Positions 34,720 through 46,997 of a stretch of 64,000 nt of DNA are shown here, one piece after another. The stretch comes from Chamaelirium japonicum (Eukaryota > Streptophyta > Magnoliopsida > Liliales > Melanthiaceae): the NCBI GenBank assembly GCA_947650365.1, contig OX393550.1, forward strand, positions 50,733,633 to 50,797,632. The letters run 5' to 3'. Position 1 is the stretch's first letter. Each line of letters begins with the position of its first letter. Made by a program: the position numbers and the translations under genes. The notes beneath the pieces were generated by a model. It saw only the letters and a list, made by a program, of their open reading frames with translations, was not told where the DNA came from and ran no database searches.

Positions 34720-36234
34720 ACAAGTCTTTTTTTGACCCAAGCCAAATCTGCCAACTAAGGGGTTCATGGACCTTGGTTATCTTTTAGCTAGTACCACGTG
34801 ATCCCAATGCGAAGTACCAGAAGCCTCATATGCACTTCAGATGCTTAACCACAAGCCTAAGAAATTACGACACGGGAGTTCATGCAACCCCAACGAGGGT
34901 GGAAAAAACTCTTCTCTTATGGTCCCATAATCGCCATATCCCGAAGGAGACTGTTAAGTCATCCAGCATAAAACGACACAACTCTTACCTAAGGGCATAT
35001 TGACTTACGCCTTTCCACCCGAACATGAAACGATTGTCTGTGGAGGTCAAAGGATCTCTTAATGTCCTATCTTGCATTCCTTATTAATTTTGAGAGATTT
35101 TTTGTGAGTATGTGTGTACACTAAGGTTGCGACAACATATATACTAAATCCTGATTACTCCATACACCCACTAGCGCTTCAAGCCTTTCGCGAAGTACTA
35201 ATCGAACTCAGAATATCATAGTCCCTATCACAAGTGGATTTCTCTACTCAAGAACCATATTATATATGTCGAGAATATCAATGCTCCGCAAAATCAGCTA
35301 TCACACAAGTGCTCTAGAGCCTAGCCTAAGGTCAGATTGATGGGAAAAGACTCCCATTACCATGGCGCCTCGCTTATAAATTTGATGATTAATATCATAG
35401 TAGATTTTCATCTCATTATTGGTTTCGATGCTGGCCAAATAGAAACACCCGACAAGTCAAGCATTGACCTAATAGTGGCATAACTGAATGTGAGGAGGTC
35501 ACACTATCATCAAAGGTCAATTAAATAATAGACGTTACTAGTGAAGTCCTATCATAACAAAGTCACTTGGACCCGAGGAAAAAGTCACCCCTCTAAAACA
35601 TAAATAACTAGATTATCTCATCGAGGTTCGATATGAAAATATAAAAAACAAATAAAAGAAGCAATCAAACAACTGAATTAAGTTCAGGGTCCAACCCCTG
35701 AACCTGACTAGCTCAGCGCAGGCTTTTCGACTTCCTTTTTAAGGTTCCTTGCCCCGACTTCCTTCGTCACCTTTGCGAACACTTTACCCAATGACTTTTG
35801 TCCTCCAGGGTTCTTCTTATCTTCCCAGTGGTGGATCCTGCCGTAAGTTCTCTATAACCTAAAAGGTTCTAGTACACTTCGAGTAAGTGCTCGCTTGTAC
35901 ACAATTTTCTAGAAAAGAAAGAAAACATGCCTAGCAAAAAACTTGGGATTCGAGGGTGGTCAACCTCCACCACTCGCCCGACTATAGCTCTAAAACCTAT
36001 CTACAAATATAGAGAACAAATCCAGACAAAGGCTAACACGGGGTCCGACCCCCGGTAGCATGCAATCGTACATCTAGATTTATTATATAGCGGTGCCCTG
36101 TAAGCACGATCATCGAACAAGCAATATATATACTTATGCATGATCTAAGCATAGGAACCCTGATAAAATCTCACGCTCACCATGTGCGCACATGATGGCT
36201 TCATAAATAGCCATGAAACGCACACCAATAGCGT
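34720..36234. other. 5' leader region of nested copia, non-coding
   Basis: About 1.5 kb between gag and the right LTR. It holds no recognisable protein and reads as untranslated leader of the element. Confidence 0.55.
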
Positions 36235-36247
36235 GTATCTAATACCA
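36235..36247 (-). promoter_or_regulatory. degenerate primer-binding site of nested copia
   Basis: On the minus strand TGGTATTAGATAC directly follows the LTR end at 36250. It resembles the tRNA-Met site TGGTATCAGAGC with point changes. Confidence 0.6.
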
Positions 36248-36249
36248 AT

Positions 36250-39200
36250 TATTAGAAGAATCCAATGGTAGAGGCCTGCAACAGAAGCGATTTGCAGATC
36301 GAAAGATCATACATGGTGCACATTACACTATTAAAACTTTCATTGAAACTAACATATATGTGTGTGTGCATGTACAAGTACATGAATCGAGCACCCTAAT
36401 AAAAATCTATCGATATGAATATCTAGCATGCATGCAATTCGAATCTATGCTAGATGTACGTTTTAGAGTATTTCATATATTTTTTGCGGATCTTTTAACC
36501 GCGGAGAATTATCTTCTTTGTCGATGGTGACAGAAGATTGCCCGCGAAGAAGTTGACGGATCACGAGAGGATAAAGCCTTCTTTGTTCACGAAATCTCAC
36601 ACGATGTGTGGCACGCCAACGAAGGATATATAAGTGCCTTCTGTTGGAAAAATCTTATGGTAGAGACTTACAATGGAAGCAATTTACCAGTCGAAAGAAC
36701 ATGCGTGATGCACGTTATACGATAAAACGTTCTTCGAAACTAATGTGTGTGCACAAGTATGCACGAGAATCGAACACCCTAAGGTCAATCTAGCGATCCG
36801 AATGTCTAGCATGCATACAATTCGAGTCTACGCTAGATTACGTGTTAGAACGATGCATACCTTCATGTTGATATTTTAACCATAAAGAATTATTTTCTTT
36901 ATCGGTGAAGACGAAAGAACGCCCATAAAGACGAACGATGGTATACTAGAGGATGCAGCCTTCTTTGTTCTTCCGATCTCACACAATGCACGACACGTTG
37001 TTCTTGGATCTCTGAGTGCCTTCGAGAAACGATCATTTTCTGCCTTCGAGTCAACACGCGAGGAAGATGACGGAATCCGAGCTTCGTACGCTCACACGAG
37101 GGAGAGAGACAAGAGAAGAAGAGAGACGGGGGTCGGTTATGGCTTGCACCAAGAGGTCGGCCCCCCTTCTTCTCCCCTTGCTCCTTATAGTGGTCGGCCC
37201 CCCTCTTGCATATGCAAACTGCAGGAGCCGGCCCCCTTGTTTCTCTCTCTCCTAGCGTAATTGCATGGGCCGGCCACACACTTGCCTTGTGTGGCCAGTC
37301 CCTAAAGTCAAAGCCCTTTTAAAAACCGACCCCCATTCCTAGAAGTTTGCGAGCCAACCCTAGAAGCTAGGGGGCCAGCCATGTGTATTCCCCTTTGCTA
37401 GGGGTGGCCACCCTAGCGGATGGTGTTGTTTTGATTTCCCAAAACACCCCTATACCTCTAGTTGTTGCCCCTCACATACGGGAACTTGCATGGCACACCC
37501 TCGTGACTTGTGACTAGTGTATTCACTATTACAGGGGTGCCCTTAGTGAAATCAACTAGTCAACTCGCAACATGCACAGTTGCATCGTACCCGTGTAGCA
37601 AACTTCAATAAGGTTAGGGATTGACCTCGTGTGTCTCTGTACTACTCCGAATTTGCATCCTAGTACACAAATGCGTATACACAACTACCGTGCATTAGTG
37701 CAAAGCACATACAGAGTGTATTACGATTAGACTGATTACTTCCTCTTACTGTATCTCGTGAACCGAGGTGATGTTTCGAGAATAATATACGATGTGTATA
37801 AGGTGGAATTTTCAGGGACCAGGGTTCATGGCTTTTAATATGGACTCAGTCGACACACTACCTGAGTGTACCATCGACCCACTGAGTTCGAGTTAACTTG
37901 CGTAGCCACCCTGAGTGCGATGCATATTGCACTCTAATTCCCCTGGACTTACTATGCTCTCCCGCATACCCCTGCTCTCTACAGTAGTAGTAAACCCGCT
38001 ATCCTTCCACTTGGTGCCATGATACAACTCGAGCGGTGGAGAATACCATCAGACTTCAATGCTCATATGACTCAGTTCCTTCCAGGTTGACTATGTACAT
38101 ACCTTCGATTACCCCATTGAGTAATCCGATCTGATCAATAGTCCAACCGATGACCACCGGGCTTGGGTTTAATACGATGCAAGTCAAACCAAGGAACGAT
38201 CTTCCATTAGGGGTGTTGATGGCTTGCAGGAGTGGCACGCTGATGAGATGCCAGCCAGGTACTCCAGCATATCGTGGTTTAGGATTATATACATGTGTGC
38301 CAAAGTACCATACAACTGATTAGCTCACCAGTCATGGTTCCTTAGGGTTTAGGACTGTTTTACCCTATGCAGAAATATAGCTTAGTGCGCCCATGTCTGT
38401 TCACCAATTTGTGCATCGTGTTGGTTTCGTTTGGCCATAGATACTGTACCTGGTGATGACCATAGTGAAGACACCCATGCACTGTCATCTCTAACAGCTT
38501 ATCATGATGAGGCGATCAACCTGATCATAGCTACGAACTGATTTAGGTTACAGAGGACCAATCCACTAAGTCTTCAACTCAATAGACTACCATGTAACCA
38601 TGGCTATTTATTCTAATAAGAACACATAACTATATTACGTACCAACATGTATCTCATTAATAACATTCATTATTTATTAATAAATCAAAAACAGAGTTTT
38701 AGAAGCTTAGAACCCACAAAATTCCAACACCTCCTTACGTTGGCCATTCTCCATCTATGAAACACTATGTGAGGAAGATGCGTTGAGATCTGAGGAAGAC
38801 ATATCGAGATCCGAGATCCCCTTTGACCAGCCCCTATTATAGAGGTAACAACCTTTTAGAAACTAGGGGGTCGGCCTAGAATTGAAAGCTCAAAAAGAAA
38901 GTGAATGATCAGTTCCTCTCGGCCTTGCTAATCTCCCAACACATAGGGGCGGCGCCCCGAGTCTATAATGACGCTTAGTTTTCCAAAACGTCCTCATGGC
39001 ACTAGTTGGTCGTCCCATGTGTATGAGAACTTGCACGACACACACAAGTGGGGTGCACTAGTGATTTCAATATACACTGGGGTGCCCTTAGTAAACACAT
39101 AAGATGCCCCTAGTATAGTTAACTAGTCAACTCGCAACATGTCCCGGTGCATCACACTAATATGGAGGAGTCCACGTATGGTAAAAGATGACTACGTGTG

Positions 39201-40071
39201 TCTCTGTACTACTCTAGGGTTTCCCTTTAAAGTTACACATGTACCGTATACTATTACGACACACACACGGAGCGTAGGTTTGGATTTCTTGCTTCCTCTA
39301 ACTGCATCTTGTGTTTCGAGGAGATGGTTCAAGAATAGTGCATAATGTGGATAAGGTGGAATCTTCAGGGTCCACGTTTCATGACTTCCAACTCGGACTC
39401 GATCTACAAATTACTCGAGGGTACCATCGATCCTCCGAGTCCGTATTAACCTGCATGGCCATCCAGAGTGCAACGCAGGCTGCACTCCAATTCACCTAGA
39501 TGTTCTATATTTTCTCACATACCCTGCTCTCCGCTTGGTAATGGTAAACTCGTTGTCCCTCCACTTAGTGTCATGATGCATCTCGAGCGATGGAGAACAC
39601 CCATCGTGGTTTTTGGTCACATAACTGAACTCTCACACATTGGTGCGCCAAAACACCACACAACTGGTTAACCTACCAGTTGTGGTTCCTCAGGGTTTAG
39701 GATCATTTTACCCTAAACAAAAACACGGCTTAGTGCACTGGTGTCTGCTCACCGATCTGTGCACCGTGTTGGTTCCATTCAGCCATAGATATTGTGCATG
39801 GTGATGACCATAGGGAAGACATCCATACTCTATCATCCCAGCAGCTTAACATAAGGAGGCGATCAACCTGATCATAACTGCGAACTGATTTAAGTTACAT
39901 GAGACCAATCCACTTAGTTTCCTACTCAGTGAACTACTATGTAGCCATGACTCTCTGTTCTATTAAGAACACGCAATTGTATTATGTACCAATATGCATC
40001 TCATATGATATCATTCTTTATTAATAGATCAAAACAGAGTTTTACAATCTTAGAACACACCAATTCCAACA
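36250..40071 (-). repeat. 5' LTR of nested copia, interrupted by a solo LTR
   Basis: Starts TATTAGAAGAATCCAATGG (compare TGTTGGAGAAATCCAATGA at 28569) and ends CCAACA. Real LTR sequence is 36250-36641 plus 38730-40071. Against the left LTR it lacks about 230 bp at about 39600. Confidence 0.88.
36642..38729 (-). mobile_element. solo LTR of the same copia family (2,088 bp)
   Basis: Starts TGTTGGAAAAATC and ends AAATTCCAACA. It matches 28569-30667 along its length. It is flanked by CCTTC (36637-36641) and CCTCC (38730-38734), a 5-bp target duplication with one change, and the host LTR resumes exactly after it. It is left over from recombination between two LTRs of an insertion. Confidence 0.9.
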
Positions 40072-40076
40072 ATAGC

Positions 40077-40320
40077 AAGCGATGTAGTCTGGAGTTGGTG
40101 CGGCAGTGGGAGGGGATGGTGGTGGGGGGAAGGAGCCATCAATGAAGCATCGGTAATCTTGGCCGATGAGGAAGGGCTTCATCTGCGAACATAATAAAAG
40201 GTAGCTCGAGTCGGTGAGTTTGAAGGTGATAATATGGTTGATATGCGGGATGGTGAAGGCCGGAGCAGGGTTGGCGACGGGAGGAGACATCGTTGGGGAA
40301 TCCGCAGAGGAGGGTGACAT
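40077..40320 (-). pseudogene. outer copia gag, N-terminal part
   Basis: Starts at the ATG ending at 40320 (MSPSSADSPTMSPP). It includes INHIITFKLTDSSYLLLCSQ then MKPFLIGQDYRCFIDGSFPP, matching the N-terminal block (K-L-x-x-x-N-Y-L-x-W...L-x-G-x-x-x-x-x-x-D-G) of Ale/Retrofit-type copia gags. The reading is cut at 40076 by the nested element and resumes at 28568. Confidence 0.8.
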
Positions 40321-40412
40321 GGTTCACCATGAACTTGCCGGAGGGGATACTCGACAACAAGAAGGGCCGGAGGAGATGATAACTCACTCAACAGCAGATA
40401 GAAGTTGTATGA

Positions 40413-40646
40413 CCCTCTGATACCATGTGAGATTCTAAAAACCTCTCCTATTTCTCTTGTATTGATTACAATATATAGAATATTTATATGATCTTTCAAT
40501 TAGGACAAAATAACAAAGTAACAACTTCTATCTCTGTTGTTAAAGCCAGATGGGTATGTGCTTATCCACAGGACTGTTAAGCATAGCCTAAGTATGGCCT
40601 CAAATATAAGGATTTAGACTTTCCTAATCTAATATATATCCTAAAA
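40413..40646 (-). repeat. 5' LTR and primer-binding site of outer copia
   Basis: On the minus strand TGGTATCAGAGGG (40413-40425) is the tRNA-Met primer-binding site. The LTR lies to its right from 40426 (ending ...CTCACA on the minus strand) to about 40646. It is short, about 220 bp, as in Ale-type elements. The outer end has decayed. Confidence 0.75.
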
Positions 40647-41204
40647 TGAAGCCCTCTCTTATGTGTTGTTACACATGGGCCTCTTTTGTAGAGTCAGAAT
40701 CCTTCTTCCGTGTGTGACACACAGCTATTTCGCGTAAATCCTATTAAAAACCATATAAACAAATTCGGTGTTCGGAAATAATTCAATGAAGGGGCAAATT
40801 TCGGAGTTCGGAAAATATCCGAAAAATTCAGAAAAGGTTCGAGAGAAGTTCGGAAATACAAAACATAAAATATATTATATTACATTACTAATTTTATATT
40901 AATATATATATAACTAAATTAAATAGGTGGCACAAAAAAATAGAAATTTATAAATTATTTGTAAAATTCATGAATTATTCGTGAATGATTCGGGAGTTAT
41001 TTGGGCATGACTCATGTTGCCAACTACAGAGAATAATTCGTTTGCCTTTGGGTTCACGAATTATTCATGAATTTTTTAATAATTCGAAGAATATTGTTAC
41101 TACATTAAAACCAACTATAAAGATGATAAATACTCATTTAATGGTCATTTGATGTTAATCAGAAATTCATTAGTACTCTCTTTCTTTCTCTCAAGTGAAT
41201 CACA
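40647..41204. repeat. tandem ~0.5-kb repeat, copy 1, with an insertion
   Basis: Words from GGGCCTCTTTTGTAGAG through CGTAAATCCTATTAAAAACC and ACTATAAAGATGATAAATAC to GTTAATCAGAAATTC and a TC tract recur at 55440-55655 and 55935-56101. About 340 bp (40755-41097, rich in TTCGG and GAATTATTC) is extra in this copy. Confidence 0.7.
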
Positions 41205-41217
41205 CACTACAAAAAAA

Positions 41218-41722
41218 ACAGTTATTACCGACGGACAATATCCGTCGGTAATATTAAAATTTCGTCGGTAATATTATATAGCGACGGAAGATATTTCCGT
41301 CGCTGGCTGTCGGGAAAAAAGGCGTCGGGGAAAACAATACGACGGACCAAATATTACCGTCGGTATTAATAATTAATACCGACGGTAATTAGAACACCGT
41401 CGGTAATATTTAACAAATTTAAAACTAATATAATATAGTATTGCCGACGAACTATAAGAATCCGTCGGTAATACTATATATATTACCGACAAATATATAT
41501 ATTACCCGTCGGTAATAATATATATATTACCGACCAAATTAATATCACCGTCGGTAATACTATATATATTACCGACGGATATATATATTACCCGTCGGTA
41601 ATACTATATATATTACCGACGGATATTATATGCCGTCGGCAAATCATTAATAATTTAAAAAAAATAAAAATATTATTACCGACGGAATAATTCATTTCCG
41701 TCGGTAATAAGTATCTTTTTTT
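41218..41722. repeat. CACTA left subterminal array of TACCGACGG motifs
   Basis: About twenty copies of ACCGACGG/CCGTCGGT, mostly as facing pairs with 10-30 bp of A/T between them. Subterminal motif clusters are where the TnpA-like protein of CACTA elements binds. The right end has the same motif. Confidence 0.9.
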
Positions 41723-41759
41723 TTTTAATAAATTTACCTAAATAATGTTATTTAATTCC

Positions 41760-41907
41760 TGTGATTCAATACCACAATATATTACCACAATTTATCAAAT
41801 ATTACCACAATTTATCAAATATTACCACAATTTATCAAATATTACCACAATTTATAAAATATTACCTAAATTGATAAAAAATTACAGCAAATTATCAAAT
41901 ATTACCA
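41760..41907. repeat. 20-bp tandem repeat
   Basis: Unit ATATTACCACAATTTATCAA, four near-perfect copies followed by about three diverged ones. Confidence 0.9.
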
Positions 41908-42000
41908 CAGTTCCCGGCCGACAATTATAGATAGAAGAAAAAATAACCATATATTACAAAACAATATTTACACAATCCAGAACTGAGAGATGATACATGT

Positions 42001-42124
42001 CCTATCTCAACCACCCCCGCCCGCCACCAACGCCGGTGCTCTCATCGATCCCCTGACGCCGCCCTATCTCAACCACGCCCGCCCACCACCAACGCTGGTG
42101 CTCTCATCGATCCCCTGACGCCGC
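42001..42124. repeat. 62-bp tandem duplication
   Basis: Two copies (42001-42062 and 42063-42124) of a GC-rich unit starting CCTATCTCAACCAC and ending CCCTGACGCCG. On the minus strand a splice acceptor (ATTAATTGCAG... just right of it, about 42131-42145 region) could make this a terminal exon. That is speculative. Confidence 0.8.
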
Positions 42125-42165
42125 CCTGCTCCTGCAATTAACATGTATTTGTTAAAAAAATGGTT

Positions 42166-45100
42166 TATATCTATAACTGAGTCTAAGCGTTAAAAAATGA
42201 TAAGTTAGCGTGTTTCGATTTTGAAATAGGTTTGGATTCGATCCGATCGTCATCGGCTCGGCATCCGGTAATTTGAACTTGGAATTATTCCGTATTTCGG
42301 ACTTGCGAGCGGGTTCTAATTGGATATTTGACCAATTTACGCTCCGATTCACCGATTTAGAGTCTAAGTGTTGGAAAATCATAAGTTAGCGTGTTTCGGA
42401 TATGAAATAGGTTTGGATTCGATCCGATCGTCATCGGCTCGGCATCCGGTAATTCGAACTTGGATTTATTCCGTATTTCGGACTTGCGAGCGGGTTCTAA
42501 TTGGATATTTGACCAATTTACGCTCCGATTCACCGATTTAGAGTCTAAGTGTTGGAAAATCATAAGTTAGCGTGTTTCGGATATGAAATAGGTTTGGATT
42601 CGATCCGATCGTCATCGGATCGGCACCCGGTAATTCGAAGTTGGAATTATTCCGTATTTCGGACTTGCGAGCGGGTTCTAATTGGATATTTGACCAATTT
42701 ACGCTCCGATTCACCGATTTAGAGTCTAAGTGTTGGAAAATCATAAGTTAGCGTGTTTCGGATATGAAATAGGTTTGGATTCGATCCGATCGTCATCGGA
42801 TCGGCATCCGGTAATTCGAAGTTGGAATTATTCCGTATTTCGGACTTGTGAGCGGGTTCTAATTGGATATTTGACCAATTTACGCTCCGATTCACCGATT
42901 TAGAGTCTAAGTGTTGGAAAATCATAAGTTAGCGTGTTTCGGATATGAAATAGGTTTGGATTCGATCGGATCGTCATCGGCTCGGCATTCGATAATTCGA
43001 ACTTGGAATTATTCCGTATTTCGGACTTGCGAGCGGGTTCTAATTGGATATTTGACCAATTTACGCTCTGATTCACCGATTTAGAGTCTAAGTGTTGGAA
43101 AATCATAAGTTAGCGTGTTTCGGATATGAAATAGGTTTGGATTCGATCCGATCGTCATCGGCTCGGCATCTGGTAATTCGAACTTGGATTTATTCCGTAT
43201 TTCGGACTTGCGAGCGGGTTCTAATTGGATATTTGACCAATTTACGCTCCGATTCACCGATTTAGAGTCTAAGTGTTGGAAAATCATAAGTTAGCGTGTT
43301 TCGGATATGAAATAGGTTTGGATTCGATCCGATCGTCATCGGATCGGCACCCGGTAATTCGAAGTTGGAATTATTCCGTATTTCGGACTTGCGAGCGGGT
43401 TCTAATTGGATATTTGACCAATTTACGCTCCGATTCACCGATTTAGAGTCTAAGTGTTGGAAAATCATAAGTTAGCGTGTTTCGGATATGAAATAGGTTT
43501 GGATTCGATCCGATCGTCATCGGATCGGCATCCGGTAATTCGAAGTTGGAATTATTCCGTATTTCGGACTTGCGAGCGGGTTCTAATTGGATATTTGACC
43601 AATTTACGCTCCGATTCACCGATTTAGAGTCTAAGTGTTGGAAAATCATAAGTTAGCGTGTTTCGGATATGAAATAGGTTTGGATTCGATCCGATCGTCA
43701 TCGGCTCGGCATCCGGTAATTCGAACTTGGAATTATTCCGTATTTCGGACTTGCGAGCGGGTTCTAATTGGATATTTGACCAATTTACGCTCCGATTCAC
43801 CGATTTAGAGTCTAAGTGTTGGAAAATCATAAGTTAGCGTGTTTCGGATATGAAATAGGTTTGGATTCGATCCGATCGTCATCGGCTCGGCATCCGGTAA
43901 TTCGAAGTTGGAATTATTCCGTATTTCGGACTTGCGAGCGGGTTCTAATTGGATATTTGACCAATTTACGCTCCGATTCACCGATTTAGAGTCTAAGTGT
44001 TGGAAAATCATAAGTTAGCGTGTTTCGGATATGAAATAGGTTTGGATTCGATCCGATCGTCATCGGATCGGCACCCGGTAATTCGAAGTTGGAATTATTC
44101 CGTATTTCGGACTTGCGAGCGGGTTCTAATTGGATATTTGACCAATTTACGCTCCGATTCACCGATTTAGAGTCTAAGTGTTGGAAAATCATAAGTTAGC
44201 GTGTTTCGGATATGAAATAGGTTTGGATTCGATCCGATCGTCATCGGATCGGCATCCGGTAATTCGAAGTTGGAATTATTCCGTATTTCGGACTTGCGAG
44301 CGGGTTCTAATTGGATATTTGACCAATTTACGCTCCGATTCACCGATTTAGAGTCTAAGTGTTGGAAAATCATAAGTTAGCGTGTTTCGGATATGAAATA
44401 GGTTTGGATTCGATCCGATCGTCATCGGCTCGGCATCCGGTAATTCGAACTTGGAATTATTCCGTATTTCGGACTTGCGAGCGGGTTCTAATTGGATATT
44501 TGACCAATTTACGCTCCGATTCACCGATTTAGAGTCTAAGTGTTGGAAAATCATAAGTTAGCGTGTTTCGGATATGAAATAGGTTTGGATTCGATCCGAT
44601 CGTCATCGGCTCGGCATCCGGTAATTCGAAGTTGGAATTATTCCGTATTTCGGACTTGCGAGCGGGTTCTAATTGGATATTTGACCAATTTACGCTCCGA
44701 TTCACCGATTTAGAGTCTAAGTGTTGGAAAATCATAAGTTAGCGTGTTTCGGATATGAAATAGGTTTGGATTCGATCCGATCGTCATCGGATCGGCACCC
44801 GGTAATTCGAAGTTGGAATTATTCCGTATTTCGGACTTGCGAGCGGGTTCTAATTGGATATTTGACCAATTTACGCTCCGATTCACCGATTTAGAGTCTA
44901 AGTGTTGGAAAATCATAAGTTAGCGTGTTTCGGATATGAAATAGGTTTGGATTCGATCCGATCGTCATCGGATCGGCATCCGGTAATTCGAAGTTGGAAT
45001 TATTCCGTATTTCGGACTTGCGAGCGGGTTCTAATTGGATATTTGACCAATTTACGCTCCGATTCACCGATTTAGAGTCTAAGTGTTGGAAAATCATAAG

Positions 45101-46822
45101 TTAGCGTGTTTCGGATATGAAATAGGTTTGGATTCGATCCGATCGTCATCGGCTCGGCATCCGGTAATTCGAACTTGGAATTATTCCGTATTTCGGACTT
45201 GCGAGCGGGTTCTAATTGGATATTTGACCAATTTACGGTCCGATTCACCGATTTAGAGTCTAAGTGTTGGAAAATCATAAGTTAGCGTGTTTCGGATATG
45301 AAATAGGTTTGGATTCGATCCGATCGTCATCGGATCGGCATCCGGTAATTCGAAGTTGGAATTATTCCGTATTTCGGACTTTCGAGCGGGTTCTAATTGG
45401 ATATTTGACCAATTTACGCTCCGATTCACCGATTTAGAGTCTAAGTGTTGGAAAATCATAAGTTAGCGTGTTTCGGATATGAAATAGGTTTGGATTCGAT
45501 CCGATCGTCATCGGCTCGGCATCCGGTAATTCGAACTTGGAATTATTCCGTATTTCGGACTTGCGAGCGGGTTCTAATTGGATATTTGACCAATTTACGG
45601 TCCGATTCACCGATTTAGAGTCTAAGTGTTGGAAAATCATAAGTTAGCGTGTTTCGGATATGAAATAGGTTTGGATTCGATCGGATCGTCATCGGATCGG
45701 CATCCGATAATTCGAACTTGGAATTATTCCGTATTTCGGACTTGCGAGCGGGTTCTAATTGGATATTTGACCAATTTACGCTCCGATTCACCGATTTAGA
45801 GTCTAAGTGTTGGAAAATCATAAGTTAGCGTGTTTCGGATATAAAATAGGTTTGGATTCGATCGGATCGTCATCGGCTCGGCATCCGGTAATTCGAACTT
45901 GGAATTATTCCGTATTTCGGACTTGCGAGCGGGTTCTAATTGGATATTTGACCAATTTACGCTCCGATTCACCGATTTAGAGTCTAAGTGTTGGAAAATC
46001 ATAAGTTAGCGTGTTTCGGATATAAAATAGGTTTGGATTCGATCGGATCGTCATCGGCTCGGCATCCGATAATTCGAACTTGGAATTATTCCGTATTTCG
46101 GACTTGCGAGCGGGTTCTAATTGGATATTTGACCAATTTACGCTCCGATTCACCGATTTAGAGTCTAAGTGTTGGAAAATCATAAGTTAGCGTGTTTCGG
46201 ATATGAAATAGGTTTGGATTCGATCCGATCGTCATCGGCTCGGCATCCGGTTATTCGAAGTTGGAATTATTCCGTATTTCGGACTTGCGAGCGGGTTCTA
46301 ATTGGATATTTGACCAATTTACGCTCCGATTCACCGATTTAGAGTCTAAGTGTTGGAAAATCATAAGTTAGCGTGTTTCGGATATGAAATAGGTTTGGAT
46401 TCGATCCGATCGTCATCGGATCGGCACCCGGTAATTCGAAGTTGGAATTATTCCGTATTTCGGACTTGCGAGCGGGTTCTAATTGGATATTTGACCAATT
46501 TACGCTCCGATTCACCGATTTAGAGTCTAAGTGTTGGAAAATCATAAGTTAGCGTGTTTCGGATATGAAATAGGTTTGGATTCGATCCGATCGTCATCGG
46601 ATCGGCATCCGGTAATTCGAAGTTGGAATTATTCCGTATTTCGGACTTGCGAGCGGGTTCTAATTGGATATTTGACCAATTTACGGTCCGATTCACCGAT
46701 TTAGAGTCTAAGTGTTGGAAAATCATAAGTTAGCGTGTTTCGGATATGAAATAGGTTTGGATTCGATCCGATCGTCATCGGATCGGCATCCGGTAATTCG
46801 AACTTGGAATTATTCCGTATTT
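42166..46822 (-). repeat. 181-bp satellite array, ~25.7 copies, higher-order organised
   Basis: The word GTCTAAG recurs every 181 bp from 42181 to 46706 (25 intervals exactly). The last copy breaks off at about 46822. Monomers fall into variants by three sites (CTCGGC/ATCGGC, CATCCGG/CACCCGG, GAACTTGG/GAAGTTGG). They follow a four-monomer order over 42362-45257. Each monomer yields a 68-codon open frame. Because 181 is not a multiple of 3 these frames do not join, and they are not taken as genes. Confidence 0.97.
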
Positions 46823-46867
46823 AAAAGAAAAACAGAGGCTACATCATTACCATGAGAGAAAGAGAGA

Positions 46868-46920
46868 CCATTTACGATTCGATTTACTGATTTATAGTCT
46901 AAGTGTTGGAAAATCATAAA
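46868..46920 (-). repeat. detached 181-bp repeat fragment
   Basis: CCATTTACGATTCGATTTAC to GTTGGAAAATCATAA is a diverged piece of the monomer, separated from the main array by about 45 bp of other sequence. Confidence 0.8.
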
Positions 46921-46997
46921 TGTGATAATATGATCTAAACTCAAATTAGTAAGATTCATATTTTTTGCTAATATTATAAAGATTAGTAAGTACCTGA

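Larger units (their letters stand above)
28569..40071 (-). mobile_element. Ty1/copia element with ~2.1-kb LTRs, nested in the outer copia
   Basis: Plus-strand ends are TGTTGGAGAAATCC at 28569 and CAATTCCAACA at 40071, bracketed by a perfect 5-bp target duplication ATAGC (28564-28568 and 40072-40076). The left LTR is 28569-30667, the interior 30668-36249, and the right LTR 36250-40071 with a solo LTR inside it. Minus-strand order in the interior is gag, integrase, reverse transcriptase, RNase H, hence copia. All genes are degenerate. Confidence 0.93.

Noticed and set aside
42152-46726. Two dozen near-identical 68-codon open frames starting MIFQHLDSKSVNRSVNW, as a possible multi-gene peptide array
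   Set aside because: They follow from a 181-bp repeat. The period is not a multiple of 3, the frames overlap by about 26 bp and do not join, there is no start context or splice pattern, and the same frame appears in the inverted copies.
42166-46822. CRISPR-like regular spacing
   Set aside because: Whole 181-bp units are repeated with no unique spacers, in a plant transposon.
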